A stretch of DNA of 9,777 nucleotides from Bacteroidota bacterium (GTDB lineage: Bacteria > Bacteroidota > Bacteroidia > Chitinophagales > Chitinophagaceae): assembly GCA_023386395.1 (NCBI GenBank), contig JAEWJV010000599.1, forward strand, positions 1 to 9,777. Reading direction: 5' to 3'. This document shows, one piece after another, positions 1 through 6,355 of this stretch. The notes beneath the pieces were generated by a model. The model saw nothing but the letters and a program-made list of their open reading frames with translations, had not been told where the DNA came from and searched no databases. A program made the translations under genes and the position numbers. The first letter of the stretch is position 1, and every line of letters begins with the position of its first letter.

Positions 1-1
1 G

Positions 2-169
2 GCTATTGCTTCTGTATCCACAGTTAGCTATTTTGGTTTTTTAGCTGTTCCTCCCGGCGTAGGTTTTATAGCACAGGCAATTGGTTTAAGATGGTCGTTT
101 GGCATCATCGCCCTTTTCGGTGCGGCCATTTTCCTGCTTGCTTCCACAATTAAGAAAGAGGAAGGTTAA
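2..169 (+). CDS. MFS transporter, C-terminal end (partial, enters from the left edge)
   Basis: The frame open from base 2 encodes 55 residues and ends in TAA at 167-169. It begins in a polar helix followed by GFLAVPPGVGFIAQ, then LRWSFGIIALFGAAIFLLAS, and closes with a short charged tail (KKEEG). The G-x-x-x-x-PP-x-x-G-x-x-A pattern followed by a final hydrophobic helix and a Lys/Glu tail is typical of the last two transmembrane segments (TM11-TM12) of major facilitator superfamily transporters, in particular the group related to E. coli YbjJ. The substrate cannot be told from this fragment. It would sit in the inner membrane. The start lies outside the window. The stop codon overlaps a 14-base perfect palindrome (165-178), which is A+T-rich and not followed by a T-run, so it is a poor terminator candidate. 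Confidence 0.75.
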   Translation, partial: AIASVSTVSYFGFLAVPPGVGFIAQAIGLRWSFGIIALFGAAIFLLASTIKKEEG

Positions 170-230
170 TATATTAACTATGCGCCTCATTTTATAATAC
201 CGGAGGAAACATTATCCAAAGAAATACCCA

Positions 231-252
231 AAACATATTTAAAACATATTTA
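231..252 (+). repeat. Two tandem copies of an 11-base A+T-rich unit
   Basis: AAACATATTTA occurs twice with no gap (231-241 and 242-252). Two copies of so simple a sequence in A+T-rich spacer may be replication slippage; no function is assigned. Confidence 0.6.
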
Positions 253-495
253 AGTCATTACGGGTTGCTAAGTGTGCACAGGACTTATCTTATTTTTAAA
301 AAAACACAGTTTTTATAAATTAAAAAATCATTCCTGCACGAGGGATGCTCATGCCTATTTAAATAATAAGCAGAGTCGGAATATATTACGTATAGAAAAA
401 AAATATTGTTGAACGAAGGCTTGATATAAAGCAGCAATACATAGACTATGTACCTTATACACAACAGGTAATGAGTTAGTTATATAAATTTAAAT

Positions 496-529
496 TTCTG
501 TTTATCACCTTTTTTAGGTATAAAATTTG
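496..529 (+). promoter_or_regulatory. Weak Bacteroidota-type promoter candidate for the 63-residue ORF
   Basis: TAAAATTTG (521-529) resembles the -7 element TAnnTTTG with one extra base. TTCTG (496-500) lies 20 bases upstream where the -33 element (TTTG-like) is expected. The start codon at 562 lies 32 bases beyond. Both elements are imperfect and the background is A+T-rich, so this is a guess. Confidence 0.25.
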
Positions 530-561
530 GTTTGATTTTCTAAAATTTAAAACCTTGTGCT

Positions 562-753
562 ATGAACGTAATAACAGCTACAAAATCCGGTTTGTCAATT
601 ATTGTTGACCAGCTCCAAAAACAAAAGGAGGAGCTTACCGCCATTTATAATAATGCTATTACCAATGGCGAGAAATTAAATGAGGTGAAAACTATTTATA
701 TCACTTTAAAAGATGTAGATAAACGTTTGAATGAGTTATTACGTATTTGTTAA
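562..753 (+). CDS. Small helical protein of unknown function (63 aa)
   Basis: I do not recognise this gene. It encodes 63 residues starting at ATG. There is no signal peptide and no transmembrane segment. The composition is charged and helix-forming: DQLQKQKEELTAIYNN, a short turn around NGEKL, then VKTIYITLKDVDKRLNELL. This suggests two amphipathic helices packing as a hairpin or a short coiled coil, presumably in the cytoplasm. I have an impression that short proteins of this build are scattered in related Bacteroidota, but cannot name a family. No clear Shine-Dalgarno sequence precedes the start, which is common in this phylum. The gene appears to be its own transcription unit, with a long upstream spacer and a strong hairpin terminator starting 22 bases after the stop; that setting supports it being real. 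The Cys at the very C-terminus is notable but unexplained. Confidence 0.6.
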   Translation: MNVITATKSGLSIIVDQLQKQKEELTAIYNNAITNGEKLNEVKTIYITLKDVDKRLNELLRIC

Positions 754-775
754 CGTCATTGTTTCTTCCGCATAT

Positions 776-806
776 AAAAAGTCCCATACAAGTATGGGAC
801 TTTTTT
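776..806 (+). terminator. Intrinsic terminator after the 63-residue ORF
   Basis: GTCCCATAC (781-789) pairs perfectly with GTATGGGAC (792-800) around AA. The stem is extended by five A before it (776-780) pairing with the T-run after it (801-806). A G+C-rich stem followed by six T is a classic Rho-independent terminator. The preceding A-run would let it also work on the minus strand. It separates the small gene from proB. Confidence 0.9.
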
Positions 807-851
807 ATTTATACAATTTTAGTTTAACACGCAGGAAATTAATTCTCCTTA

Positions 852-859
852 TAGTTTTG
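852..859 (+). promoter_or_regulatory. Candidate -7 promoter element upstream of proB
   Basis: TAGTTTTG is an exact match to the Bacteroidota -7 consensus TAnnTTTG, 43 bases before the proB start and downstream of the preceding terminator. No convincing TTTG-like -33 element lies 19-21 bases upstream, so support comes from one element and its position only. Confidence 0.4.
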
Positions 860-902
860 CAGGCCGTTGTAATAAAGCAACCGTTATTAAACTGTTCCAT
901 TC

Positions 903-1937
903 ATGCAAAAACCTGTGCTGGTTATAAAACTTGGCTCTGCAACTATCAGCAAAGCTGACGGCTCTATTAATAAAACCATTATACAAAAGATCGCAGATGA
1001 AATTGCTGCGCTGTCTGCCAACTGGCGCATAGTGTTGGTGTCTAGCGGCGCGGTAGGCAGTGGCAAATCATCCATTCAAAATTATAAAGGCAGCATAACC
1101 GAACGTAAAGCTGCAGCGGCTGTGGGTAATCCCATACTTATACAGCTATACCATAAATATTTTTCAAAGCATGGCATTTCGGTGGCGCAGGCTTTGTGCG
1201 AAAGACATCATTTTTCGAACCGCCTGCAGTTTCTCCAGCTTAAAGAAACGTTCGCTGCTTTCTGGAACAATAATATTCTTCCGGTAGTAAATGAAAACGA
1301 TCTTGTAAGCAATATTGAATTAAAATTTTCCGATAATGATGAGCTTGCCACATTAATTGCTGTTGGCTTTGATGCGGCAACGCTTATTGTTTGCACTTCT
1401 GTTGGAGGATTTTTGGATAACGAAAAAAATATAATCCCTGTTATTGAAAAAATAGACAAGAATATACAAGGCTATGTGCAAAACGATAAAAGCATCCTTG
1501 GCCTGGGTGGTATGTTATCAAAGCTTACGTTTACCAGGCTTGCCACATCACTTGGGATAAAAGTGATTATTTGCGGATTAAAGAAGCCGGACTTTTTTTC
1601 ATCGGCGCTGCAGGGTTTAAATGGCACCACCTTCATTCCGCAGAAATCAAATTTTAAAGCCCGGCAAAAATGGCTTGCCAGCGGTTCAATTACGCTGGGG
1701 AATATTGTACTCGACGACGGTGCTGCAAAGGCTCTGAACAACAGGAAAAGCCTGCTTACCGTTGGCATTAAACAGGTGGAAGGTAATTTTACTACGGGTG
1801 AAGTAGTGCAGTTAATGAATGATGCACAGGAAATAATAGGCGTTGCCAAAGTAAAATTGAATGCAAAAGAAATGCGCTCACAAATAGCACAAAAAAATAT
1901 AGTGGCGGCGCATGCCGATGATATTGTAATATTTTAA
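903..1937 (+). CDS. proB: Glutamate 5-kinase
   Basis: ProB phosphorylates L-glutamate with ATP to glutamyl 5-phosphate, the first and feedback-controlled step of proline synthesis in the cytoplasm. The 344 residues comprise an amino-acid-kinase domain (about 4-240) and a C-terminal PUA domain (about 260-340). Visible kinase motifs are VIKLGSAT (7-14, with the ATP-binding Lys9), VSSGAVGSG (46-54, Ser48 for glutamate), VNEND (129-133, Asp133) and SDNDELAT (143-150, Asn145). The PUA domain shows GNIVLDDGAAKAL and the GNFTTGEVV turn. Length is between the 367 of E. coli and shorter PUA-less forms. Two nucleotide-binding spots differ from E. coli as I recall it: the TD of LLTDQKG is Thr165-Ser166, and TGGMSTK is LGGMLSK (201-207). 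Bacteroidota ProBs vary here, so activity is not excluded. proA follows after 114 bases, the usual pairing. Confidence 0.93.
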   Translation: MQKPVLVIKLGSATISKADGSINKTIIQKIADEIAALSANWRIVLVSSGAVGSGKSSIQNYKGSITERKAAAAVGNPILIQLYHKYFSKHGISVAQALCERHHFSNRLQFLQLKETFAAFWNNNILPVVNENDLVSNIELKFSDNDELATLIAVGFDAATLIVCTSVGGFLDNEKNIIPVIEKIDKNIQGYVQNDKSILGLGGMLSKLTFTRLATSLGIKVIICGLKKPDFFSSALQGLNGTTFIPQKSNFKARQKWLASGSITLGNIVLDDGAAKALNNRKSLLTVGIKQVEGNFTTGEVVQLMNDAQEIIGVAKVKLNAKEMRSQIAQKNIVAAHADDIVIF

Positions 1938-2015
1938 AACTCACCCCATACTTCCTAAACTAAATGAGAATAAGCGATCTCCGTTTATTATTCTTTAATA
2001 TTTTAGGGGCAAAAA

Positions 2016-2036
2016 GTCTTTTCCTTTGGAAAGGAC
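2016..2036 (+). promoter_or_regulatory. Hairpin in the proB-proA gap, just before the proA ribosome binding site
   Basis: GTCTTTTCC (2016-2024) pairs with GGAAAGGAC (2028-2036) around TTT: nine pairs, one of them G-U. There is no T-run after it, so it is not an ordinary terminator. It ends one base before the purine-rich ribosome binding site and could affect initiation or mRNA stability; that role is inference. Confidence 0.45.
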
Positions 2037-2037
2037 C

Positions 2038-2045
2038 AGGAGAGG
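2038..2045 (+). promoter_or_regulatory. Strong ribosome binding site of proA
   Basis: AGGAGAGG lies six bases before the ATG at 2052. It is the best Shine-Dalgarno match I see in the window and fixes the proA start. Confidence 0.7.
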
Positions 2046-2051
2046 CTCAAT

Positions 2052-3293
2052 ATGCAATCAATACAACCACTCATAATAAAGACACATAAAGCTGCTGTTC
2101 GTCTCCGCAATTGTACTGATGCGCAGATAAAAAAGACATTGACCATGCTGGCTGATGCGCTGGAAACAAATACAGCCCATATTTTAAAAGCCAATAAAAA
2201 AGATGTAGCTAAACAGGATGTAAACGATCCGCGTGTTGACCGTTTAATGCTGAATGAAAAACGCATTAAAGGCATTGCCGGCAGCATAAGAAAAATAAGC
2301 AAGCTGCCTAACCCCTCTAATAAAATATTGGATAAACGCACATTGTCTAACGGCCTTGAACTGGAAAAGATAAGTGTGCCGCTGGGTGTTGTGGGTGCCG
2401 TATATTAATCAAGGCCCAATGTTACGTTTGATATTGCCAGCTTGTGTTTACGCAGTCAGAATGCCTGTTTATTGAAGGGAAGCAAAGAAGCGGAAGCGAC
2501 CAATAAAGCATCTATAAAAATTATTAAAGATGTTTTGAAAGCCAATAAAATTGATGCGGATTGTATAACGCTTTTACCAAGCGAAAGGGAAGTGGTGCAG
2601 GAATTATTTACGGCAACAAAATATGTGGATGTAATTATTCCCCGTGGTTCCGATAGCCTGATACAGTTTGTGCGTAAAAACAGTTTGGTACCGGTAATTG
2701 AAACCGGCGCCGGCGTTTGCCATGTGTATGTTGAAGAAAATGCAGATATAGATAATGCAGTGAATATTGTGGTGAATGCCAAAACTACAAGGCCCGCTGT
2801 TTGCAATTCATTAGACACCATTGTGGTGGATGAAAAAATTGCAAAACCATTTTTAGATAAACTACAGCCTTTATTTGGAAAATATCCTGTTGAAATTTTT
2901 GCTGATACAAAATCCTATACAATGCTGAAAGGTTACCAGTACCTGCAACATGCGAAACCCGGAGATTTCGACCGTGAATTTTTAAGCCTGAAGTGTGCTG
3001 TAAAAGTGGTAAAAAATATAGACGAAGCATTAACGCATATTGCCCAACATTCCACCAAACATTCTGAAGCTATCGTATCAAAAAACAAAAAAAGCTGTGA
3101 GCGCTTTTTGCGCGAGGTGGATGCTGCCGCCGTTTATGCTAATGCTTCCACAAGGTTTACAGATGGGGAAGAGTTTGGCCTTGGTGCTGAAATAGGCATA
3201 TCAACGCAAAAACTGCATGCCCGCGGACCGTTTGCCCTGGAAAAACTGGTAAGCGAAAAATGGGTGGTGAGGGGTAACGGGCAAGTGAGATAG
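2052..3293 (+). pseudogene. proA: Glutamate-5-semialdehyde dehydrogenase (gamma-glutamyl phosphate reductase), interrupted by one in-frame stop
   Basis: ProA reduces glutamyl 5-phosphate with NADPH to glutamate 5-semialdehyde, the second step of proline synthesis, on the product of ProB. Codons 1-118 (2052-2405) end in PLGVVGAVY; codon 119 (2406-2408) is TAA; the same frame then continues SRPNVTFDIASLCLRS to a stop at 3291-3293. The normal family motif is Y-E-[SA]-R-P-N-V-T, so the stop replaces the conserved Glu and GAA to TAA is one G-to-T change. Counting the stop position the gene has 413 codons, close to E. coli's 417. The catalytic Cys is intact near codon 251 (TRPAVCNSLDT), as are VIIPRGSDSLI and the C-terminal GAEIGISTQKLHARGP. 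The first codon after the stop usable as an alternative start is TTG at 2442, with no clear binding site. Everything else reads as a gene under selection, so the lesion is recent or a base-call error. Confidence 0.92.
2406..2408 (+). other. Premature TAA inside proA (codon 119)
   Basis: The codons before (TAT) and after (TCA AGG CCC AAT GTT) continue the ProA motif in the same frame, so this is a substitution and not an insertion or deletion. The expected residue is Glu. Confidence 0.95.
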
Positions 3294-3370
3294 CAGCTTT
3301 TTATATTCATCCCAACTTTTTAATTGAAAGGAACATTATAGAGCATTTGATTTGACTATTTATAAAGATT

Positions 3371-3976
3371 TTACCTTTCTTCCAATGCTTTCAGCTTTTC
3401 ATCATTGAAATCATACTTTACCGGAACGCATGTTGCTAATTCCCTCGACACGATTTGTTCAGGGGTAAGGTTTTCAATAAACATGATAAGGCTTCGTAAA
3501 CTGTTGCCATGTGCTACAACCAACACATTTTTCCCTTTAAGCAACTCAGGCAAAATAGCTTTCTTAAAATAAGGTACAACACGTTCGTATGTATCCTTCA
3601 AACTTTCCCCGCCAGGCGGCGCCACATCAAATGAACGGCGCCAGGTGTGCACCTGCCCGGCTCCATATTTAATGGCTGTTTCGGCCTTATTTAAACCTTC
3701 CAGTTCGCCATAACTTCTTTCATTTAAAGCCGCATCTTTTATTACGGGTATATTTTGAAGCCCGCAACTATCCAGCACAATTTGCAAAGTTTGCTGCGCC
3801 CTTTTGAGCATAGATGTAAAGGCGATATCAATCTTTTCTGCCTTTAATTGTTTGGCTGCGCCTTCCGCTTCATGGCCGCCGGTTGCTGTCAGGTCAATAT
3901 CAAGCTGGCCGGTAAACCTGTTTTCAAGGTTATACAGCGACTGGCCGTGCCTTAACAATATTAATTTCACATTCAT
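3371..3976 (-). CDS. gpmA: 2,3-bisphosphoglycerate-dependent phosphoglycerate mutase, short form
   Basis: This enzyme interconverts 3- and 2-phosphoglycerate in glycolysis and gluconeogenesis in the cytoplasm. The protein begins MNVKLILLRHGQS, with the phosphorylated His10 in the RHG motif, then ENRFTGQLDIDLT, SMLKRAQQT, LNERSYGELEGLNKAET (acid/base Glu86), TWRRSFDVAPP and VVAHGNSLRSL (second catalytic His156). At 201 residues it is shorter than E. coli GpmA (250). It lacks most of the insert before the GESL motif and the long C-terminal tail, a known compact version of the family. The frame could start 11 codons earlier at 4009, but the ATG at 3976 begins where the family begins and has AAAAAGGA (3982-3989) five bases ahead, so I use it. 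It lies 96 bases after the CvpA/CAP gene on the same strand and converges on proA across 77 bases with no obvious terminator hairpin. Confidence 0.93.
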   Translation of the reverse strand: MNVKLILLRHGQSLYNLENRFTGQLDIDLTATGGHEAEGAAKQLKAEKIDIAFTSMLKRAQQTLQIVLDSCGLQNIPVIKDAALNERSYGELEGLNKAETAIKYGAGQVHTWRRSFDVAPPGGESLKDTYERVVPYFKKAILPELLKGKNVLVVAHGNSLRSLIMFIENLTPEQIVSRELATCVPVKYDFNDEKLKALEER

Positions 3977-3981
3977 GGAAT

Positions 3982-3989
3982 TCCTTTTT
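3982..3989 (-). promoter_or_regulatory. Ribosome binding site fixing the gpmA start
   Basis: Read on the minus strand this is AAAAAGGA, five bases before the ATG at 3976. It favours the internal Met over the upstream ATG at 4009. Confidence 0.55.
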
Positions 3990-4072
3990 GAATCGCACAA
4001 CAGGTGCAAATTAAAAAAACTGCATTTTTGAGTGGTGAAACAAGTTAATGGATCAGCCAGAAATAAATGCCT

Positions 4073-5029
4073 TTAATTCCTGAATTCCTGCGAAACCATA
4101 ATACCGTAACGGCCACCATCAAGAATACCGATACCGATTCTGCCAAAACCTGGTCTTAATATATTTTCGCGATGCCCTTTTGAATTCATTAATCCTTCAT
4201 GTGCGAGAGAAAGTGTTTGGGCAAGGGCAAGGTTTTCGCCGGCCAGTGTAAAATGAACATTGGCTTCACGCATACGGTCAAAAGGATTAGCGCCTTCGGG
4301 TGTAAGATGCGCAAAATAACCACGCTTAAACATATCCGCAGAATGTGCCAGCGCTACTTTTCTTAATGCATTGTCTGCAACTAATGAAGGCAAACCTGCC
4401 TTGTGCCTTTCATTATTTACCATATCCAGCATTTTTGCTTCGAGGTCAGAACGTTCTATAAAATCAGAGGTTTTAAACGGCAGCTTTACAATCTCATTAC
4501 TTTCCGGCTCCACCGTTAATTTATTCATGCTCCTGTTAATGGCCTTGTCAAATACAGGAGATAACTTTTCATTCAGCCACTCTGCAGGCATCACGAAATT
4601 ATCGGCCACAATGCTGTTACGTGCCGCATCGGCCACATTTTTGGAAATGGACAGGGAAAATAGTAATGCAGAAAGTATAGATGCAAGTATCAGCCCGTTG
4701 ATAAAACCGGGTATCATGCCTGCAGCATGATTAATTGCGCTGCGGTGCATGCGCATACTGGCTGCACTTAAAATAGCATCAATAATAAATGATAACAATA
4801 ACCTGGTTACGCTTATAGCAATTATGAGTGACAATGGTGCGCTCCATACGCCAAGCGATGGCACATATCGTTCAATAAGTTTTGCGAGGAAAGGATAAAA
4901 CACAAACCCGAAACAAACGCTGGCTATCCAGCCGGCTAATCCAAGACTGCCGGCTAAAAAACCACGTTGCCGGCCAGCCCATATTGCCAGCAGTATAACC
5001 GCAATTAATAATGCATCTACCCAATTCAT
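4073..5029 (-). CDS. CvpA-type membrane domain fused to a CAP/SCP (YkwD-like) domain
   Basis: The 318 residues have two parts. Residues 1-130 are a CvpA-like membrane domain with four hydrophobic segments (about 4-19, 28-47, 62-84, 102-126) and the typical opening NWVDALLIAVILLAIWAGRQRGF. Basic residues in the first and third loops (GRQRG at 19-23, MRMHR at 92-96) place those loops in the cytoplasm, which puts both ends of the protein outside. Residues 194-316 are a CAP domain: LEAKMLDMVNNERHKAGL, LAHSADMFKRGYFAH, AGENLA and SKGHRENIL. The conserved pocket residues His229, His241, Glu265 and His286 are all present. CvpA is known from colicin V export and purF-linked operons; bacterial CAP domains are mostly of unknown activity. 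A periplasmic CAP domain tethered to the inner membrane is the simplest reading. It starts 57 bases after the SPFH gene and may share its transcript. Family calls are firm, function is not. Confidence 0.85.
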   Translation of the reverse strand: MNWVDALLIAVILLAIWAGRQRGFLAGSLGLAGWIASVCFGFVFYPFLAKLIERYVPSLGVWSAPLSLIIAISVTRLLLSFIIDAILSAASMRMHRSAINHAAGMIPGFINGLILASILSALLFSLSISKNVADAARNSIVADNFVMPAEWLNEKLSPVFDKAINRSMNKLTVEPESNEIVKLPFKTSDFIERSDLEAKMLDMVNNERHKAGLPSLVADNALRKVALAHSADMFKRGYFAHLTPEGANPFDRMREANVHFTLAGENLALAQTLSLAHEGLMNSKGHRENILRPGFGRIGIGILDGGRYGIMVSQEFRN

Positions 5030-5086
5030 TTGGGGCGTGCATAAGCAAAAACTATGCTACCTGTATAAAAAGATTTGTTATGGAGT

Positions 5087-6031
5087 TTATTGATCAAAAT
5101 TGTTATTGCCTGGCACGGGCCCCATTTTTAGCATGGCCATTAACTGGTTCATTGTTTTTTGCATACCTTCTGTGCTGCCATCGAGAAATATTACATTGCC
5201 TTTACCGTATTCAGCAAAATTTTTGATGGCTTCTGTCCACATGCTGAATAAAATAACATTCGTATCAAGGTTGGCCTGTTTCATTTGTTCGGCCGCCTGG
5301 CTCATACCACGCGCCACTTCTTCACGAAATAATGCAACGCCCTGGCCACGCAAACGGGCTGCTTCGCGTTCTGCTTCTGCGGCAATTTTTATGGCGTTGC
5401 CTTCTGCTTCTGCGCCTTTTGTTTTGGTGATGAGTAAAGCCTGGCCTTCATTTTCTGCCGCAGCTTTCAGGTTATTGCTTGCAACCACCTTGCTCATACT
5501 TTCCATAATGGCTTTATCGAAAGTGATATCGTTTATCTGCAGGTCAAGCAAATGATAGCCCCAGTCTTCCAGCACATGGTCCACTTCAAACTTTACAGAT
5601 TCTACCAAATCTTTTCTTAAACCCAGTATCTCGCTTTGTCTTTTTGTGGCAACATAGGAACGGATATTTCCTTCAATCGTGCGCACCAGCGCCTGCATTA
5701 AATCTTTATCGCTGATAAATTTAAACGCCACTTTCTTTACGGTTTCTTCGTCTGCATTCATTACCGCATAGAGCAGCATGCTTTTAAAGTAAACATTTGC
5801 CTGGTCCTGCGTTACGGCCTGAAATTCCAGTTCCACAGAACGGTTTTGAATGCTGATGCGGCGGTATATCTGTTCGAGTATTGGTATTTTAAAATTCAAA
5901 CCCGGCCTTAAAATGCGTTGATATTTTCCAAACATGGTTATCACTGCAATTGTAGCCTGGTTAACGGTTACAAGCCCGCTGAAAACAATGAACAGCAAAA
6001 CAACCAGCCACCAATAGTTAAGTATTTCCAT
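5087..6031 (-). CDS. SPFH/Band 7 domain membrane protein (stomatin/HflC-like)
   Basis: The 314 residues have one N-terminal membrane segment (about 7-23) and an SPFH (Band 7) domain from about 22 to 190. Its start is recognisable in VNQATIAVITMFGKYQRILRP followed by GLNFKIPILEQIYRRIS. Further family marks are LRKDLVESV (138-146), GYHLLDLQINDITFD (158-172) and the transition AAAENEGQALL. A charged Ala/Glu-rich coiled coil follows (about 205-235, EAEGNAIKIAAEAEREAARL). Such proteins form large ring or cage assemblies on the membrane and act as scaffolds for proteases or in membrane quality control. Which partner this one has is unknown: there is no NfeD-like protein, no second HflK/HflC gene and no protease beside it here. 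It is the first gene of a leftward group with the CvpA/CAP gene 57 bases on, which suggests, but does not prove, a joint envelope role. No Shine-Dalgarno sequence is evident upstream of the ATG. Confidence 0.88.
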   Translation of the reverse strand: MEILNYWWLVVLLFIVFSGLVTVNQATIAVITMFGKYQRILRPGLNFKIPILEQIYRRISIQNRSVELEFQAVTQDQANVYFKSMLLYAVMNADEETVKKVAFKFISDKDLMQALVRTIEGNIRSYVATKRQSEILGLRKDLVESVKFEVDHVLEDWGYHLLDLQINDITFDKAIMESMSKVVASNNLKAAAENEGQALLITKTKGAEAEGNAIKIAAEAEREAARLRGQGVALFREEVARGMSQAAEQMKQANLDTNVILFSMWTEAIKNFAEYGKGNVIFLDGSTEGMQKTMNQLMAMLKMGPVPGNNNFDQ

Positions 6032-6196
6032 AAGTAATTAATTTTTGGGAAAGATAATAAGATATGTAACAGCATTGTTTTCTATTTATAAATGCCCTTC
6101 TTCAATATACAGCAGCAATTCCGCTGTTCATTATAGCACTCGTTTTAAAGTGGCTGTATACTTTATTTACGCACATTAAATGACGTATTTACGCTA

Positions 6197-6227
6197 TTGA
6201 TCTGCGCATGGCAGCATAATATTTTTA
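6197..6227 (+). promoter_or_regulatory. Candidate Bacteroidota-type promoter for the surface-protein gene
   Basis: TTG (6197-6199) is followed after 20 bases by TATTTTTA (6220-6227), seven of eight positions fitting TAnnTTTG except the last. Spacing suits a Bacteroidota -33/-7 pair. It lies 35 bases before the small ORF at 6263. The region is A+T-rich, so chance is a real alternative. Confidence 0.35.
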
Positions 6228-6262
6228 CTAAAATTATTCTATCACACATTTAAAAAGAATCT

Positions 6263-6328
6263 ATGAAAGAATTAGACATGATTGCGGAGATGACAACCGC
6301 ATACAAAAACGACCCGATCAATAATTAA
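6263..6328 (+). CDS. Possible 21-codon leader ORF
   Basis: ATG at 6263 opens 21 codons, MKELDMIAEMTTAYKNDPIN plus a final Asn, ending in TAA at 6326-6328. It is acidic, with no signal peptide and no membrane segment. Its stop lies 27 bases before the ATG of the 662-residue gene, and a promoter candidate lies 35 bases upstream. It could be a translated leader, the remnant of a longer gene, or a chance frame. There is only a weak purine tract (AAAAAGAAT) before it. I keep it because its position between promoter and gene is suggestive. Confidence 0.3.
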   Translation: MKELDMIAEMTTAYKNDPINN

Positions 6329-6355
6329 ATAAAAAGCTCTGATAAAATTTATTGT

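Larger units (their letters stand above)
170..561. other. Gene-poor A+T-rich intergenic stretch
   Basis: There is no open frame of useful length on either strand. I can see an 11-base tandem repeat (231-252), a 7+7 inverted repeat around a single centre base (TACATAG / CTATGTA, 438-452), several A-runs and a weak promoter candidate near 496-529. The inverted repeat could be an operator but no regulator can be named. I see no tRNA-like fold. The stretch may be plain spacer, or a long leader for the small gene at 562. Confidence 0.5.
6032..6355. other. Divergent intergenic region between the SPFH gene and the T9SS surface protein
   Basis: This 324-base region must hold promoters for both directions. 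I see an imperfect 19-base palindrome at 6109-6127 (7 of 9 positions pair, ends ACAGC / GCTGT), a rightward promoter candidate at 6197-6227 and a 21-codon ORF at 6263-6328. No convincing leftward -7 element was found near the SPFH start. Confidence 0.5.

Noticed and set aside
165..178. 14-base perfect palindrome at the MFS stop codon as a terminator
   Set aside because: All A+T except the two ends, no loop and no T-run, so it would be a very weak hairpin.
1472..1849. 125-residue minus-strand frame inside proB
   Set aside because: It lies opposite the conserved ProB kinase and PUA regions; no motif of its own.
2003..2341. 112-residue frame on the minus strand across the start of proA
   Set aside because: It is antisense to clear ProA coding sequence and has no recognisable domain; a shadow frame.
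2401..2445. Frameshift as the cause of the proA break
   Set aside because: The 5' and 3' parts are in the same frame and the motif continues directly across the stop, so it is a substitution.
562..3293. Reading the small ORF and broken proA as parts of a toxin-antitoxin or mobile unit
   Set aside because: No toxin motif, no integrase or transposase, no terminal repeats or target duplications were seen.
3294..3370. Terminator between convergent proA and gpmA
   Set aside because: No stable inverted repeat with a T-run could be found by eye.
5100..5555. 151-residue plus-strand frame inside the SPFH gene
   Set aside because: Opposite the Ala/Glu-rich coiled coil, whose codon bias keeps the reverse frame open; no support as a gene.
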